From: Lachnospiraceae bacterium
GTDB taxonomy: Bacteria > Bacillota > Clostridia > Lachnospirales > Lachnospiraceae
Reading direction: 5' to 3'
Length of the DNA stretch: 6,426 nt
Assembly: GCA_014804495.1 (NCBI GenBank)
Contig: JAAUZS010000083.1
Location: forward strand, 29,083 to 35,508
Under the pieces are notes generated by a model. It was not told where the DNA came from. It saw only the letters and a program-made list of their open reading frames with translations, and did no database searches. Below are positions 6,239 to 6,426 of the stretch, piece by piece. Both the position numbers and the translations under genes were made by a program. Position 1 is the first letter of the stretch, and each line of letters begins with the position of its first letter.

Positions 6239-6259
6239 CTTTTGAATCATTTTGAAAAG
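6239..6259. repeat. direct TTTTGAA repeats one helical turn apart
   Basis: TTTTGAA occurs at 6240-6246 and 6250-6256, a 10-base period that puts both copies on the same face of the helix. The 21-base block also begins CTTTT and ends AAAAG, a loose dyad. It lies between the two divergent genes and overlaps the -35 proposed for the sigma factor gene, so it could bind a regulator. In such AT-rich DNA it may be chance. Confidence 0.3.
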
Positions 6260-6280
6260 ATAATCGTTATTATATATATA
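6252..6280 (+). promoter_or_regulatory. possible promoter for the ECF sigma factor gene
   Basis: TTGAAA (6252-6257; 5 of 6 matches), a 17-base spacer and TATATA (6275-6280; 4 of 6) form a sigma-A-like promoter inside an alternating TA run. Transcription would start near 6287, about 25 bases before the GTG start codon. I see no GAAC-type -35 of the kind many ECF factors use to autoregulate, so basal sigma-A expression is the simpler reading. Confidence 0.4.
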
Positions 6281-6311
6281 CTCCAAAATTATTAGAAAGG
6301 AGCCGGAAAAT

Positions 6312-6426
6312 GTGAGCGATGAAGAATTGGTTGAACAGATAAAGCTTGGAAACGAAAACGCTGCGGAAGAACTGATTAGGCGCTATTATTCGTCAATTTT
6401 TCGATATTGCAGATGGCATTGCTCCG
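6312..6426 (+). CDS. ECF-type RNA polymerase sigma factor, N-terminal part
   Basis: These are the first 38 codons of a sigma-70-family extracytoplasmic-function sigma factor, which would direct RNA polymerase to a small stress- or envelope-related regulon. The peptide begins V(M)SDEELVEQIKLGNENAAEEL and continues IRRYYSSIFRYCRWHC, the typical start of sigma region 2 (DEELV-x2-I-x2-G-x3-A-x3-L-x2-RYY-x2-IFRYC). ECF factors are usually about 160-190 residues, so most of the gene, and any anti-sigma partner, lies beyond the right edge. The start is the GTG at 6312, with AAAGGAG (6296-6302) 9 bases upstream. The overlapping ATG at 6310 is followed at once by TGA and cannot be the start. No in-frame alternative with a ribosome site is visible. 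Class and target promoters cannot be told from this fragment. Confidence 0.85.
   Translation, partial: MSDEELVEQIKLGNENAAEELIRRYYSSIFRYCRWHCS

Noticed and set aside
6268..6280. Alternating TA run as a possible microsatellite or Z-DNA/cruciform site
   Set aside because: Only about five TA units; it is better explained as part of a -10 region and UTR in an AT-rich spacer.

Overview
The window looks like ordinary chromosomal DNA from a low-to-moderate-GC Firmicute. A clostridial, Lachnospiraceae-like organism is most likely. The basis is purine-rich Shine-Dalgarno sequences (for example AAAGGAG and GAGGAG), sigma-A-type promoters, and a set of families common in that group: DUF3842, a small SCP2 protein, DUF2339, a 7TM GGDEF/EAL protein, DUF1848 and an ECF sigma factor. 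The taxonomy is inferred from protein resemblance alone. I see no rRNA, tRNA, insertion sequence, CRISPR array, attachment site or riboswitch.

Layout, left to right. (1) A leftward pair, 1-637: an SCP2-like small protein followed by a DUF3842 protein that runs off the left edge. Their stop and start codons overlap as TAATG, so they are probably one translationally coupled operon. (2) A 136-base divergent spacer (638-773) in which two back-to-back promoters have -35 elements only 2 bases apart. (3) A rightward DUF2339-type giant membrane protein of about 770 residues, with a very Asn-rich, coiled-coil cytoplasmic N terminus and about 20 membrane segments. (4) A 133-base spacer (3087-3219) holding a perfect inverted repeat and a strong extended -10 promoter. 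(5) A rightward 7TM protein with a dead GGDEF domain and an EAL domain that keeps all its catalytic residues, so a likely membrane-bound c-di-GMP phosphodiesterase. (6) A leftward DUF1848 protein, convergent with the EAL gene, with a radical-SAM-like CX3CX2C cluster near its C terminus. (7) A 143-base divergent spacer and the first 38 codons of an ECF sigma factor that runs off the right edge.

How the parts work together: the only functional link the sequence supports is between the two leftward genes at the left end. The DUF2339 gene and the EAL gene are co-oriented, but the EAL gene has its own promoter, so a shared role is conjecture. The EAL protein would lower c-di-GMP in response to a signal sensed in the membrane. 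The sigma factor and the DUF1848 gene share a divergent spacer, but nothing visible shows co-regulation.

The most unusual signals are small. The best-looking rightward intrinsic terminator after the EAL gene lies inside the opposing DUF1848 coding sequence. The cysteine motif of DUF1848 sits at the wrong end for a classical radical SAM protein. AUG-to-stop mini-ORFs overlap or abut the start codons of both genes at the right end. I found no convincing new multi-gene system.
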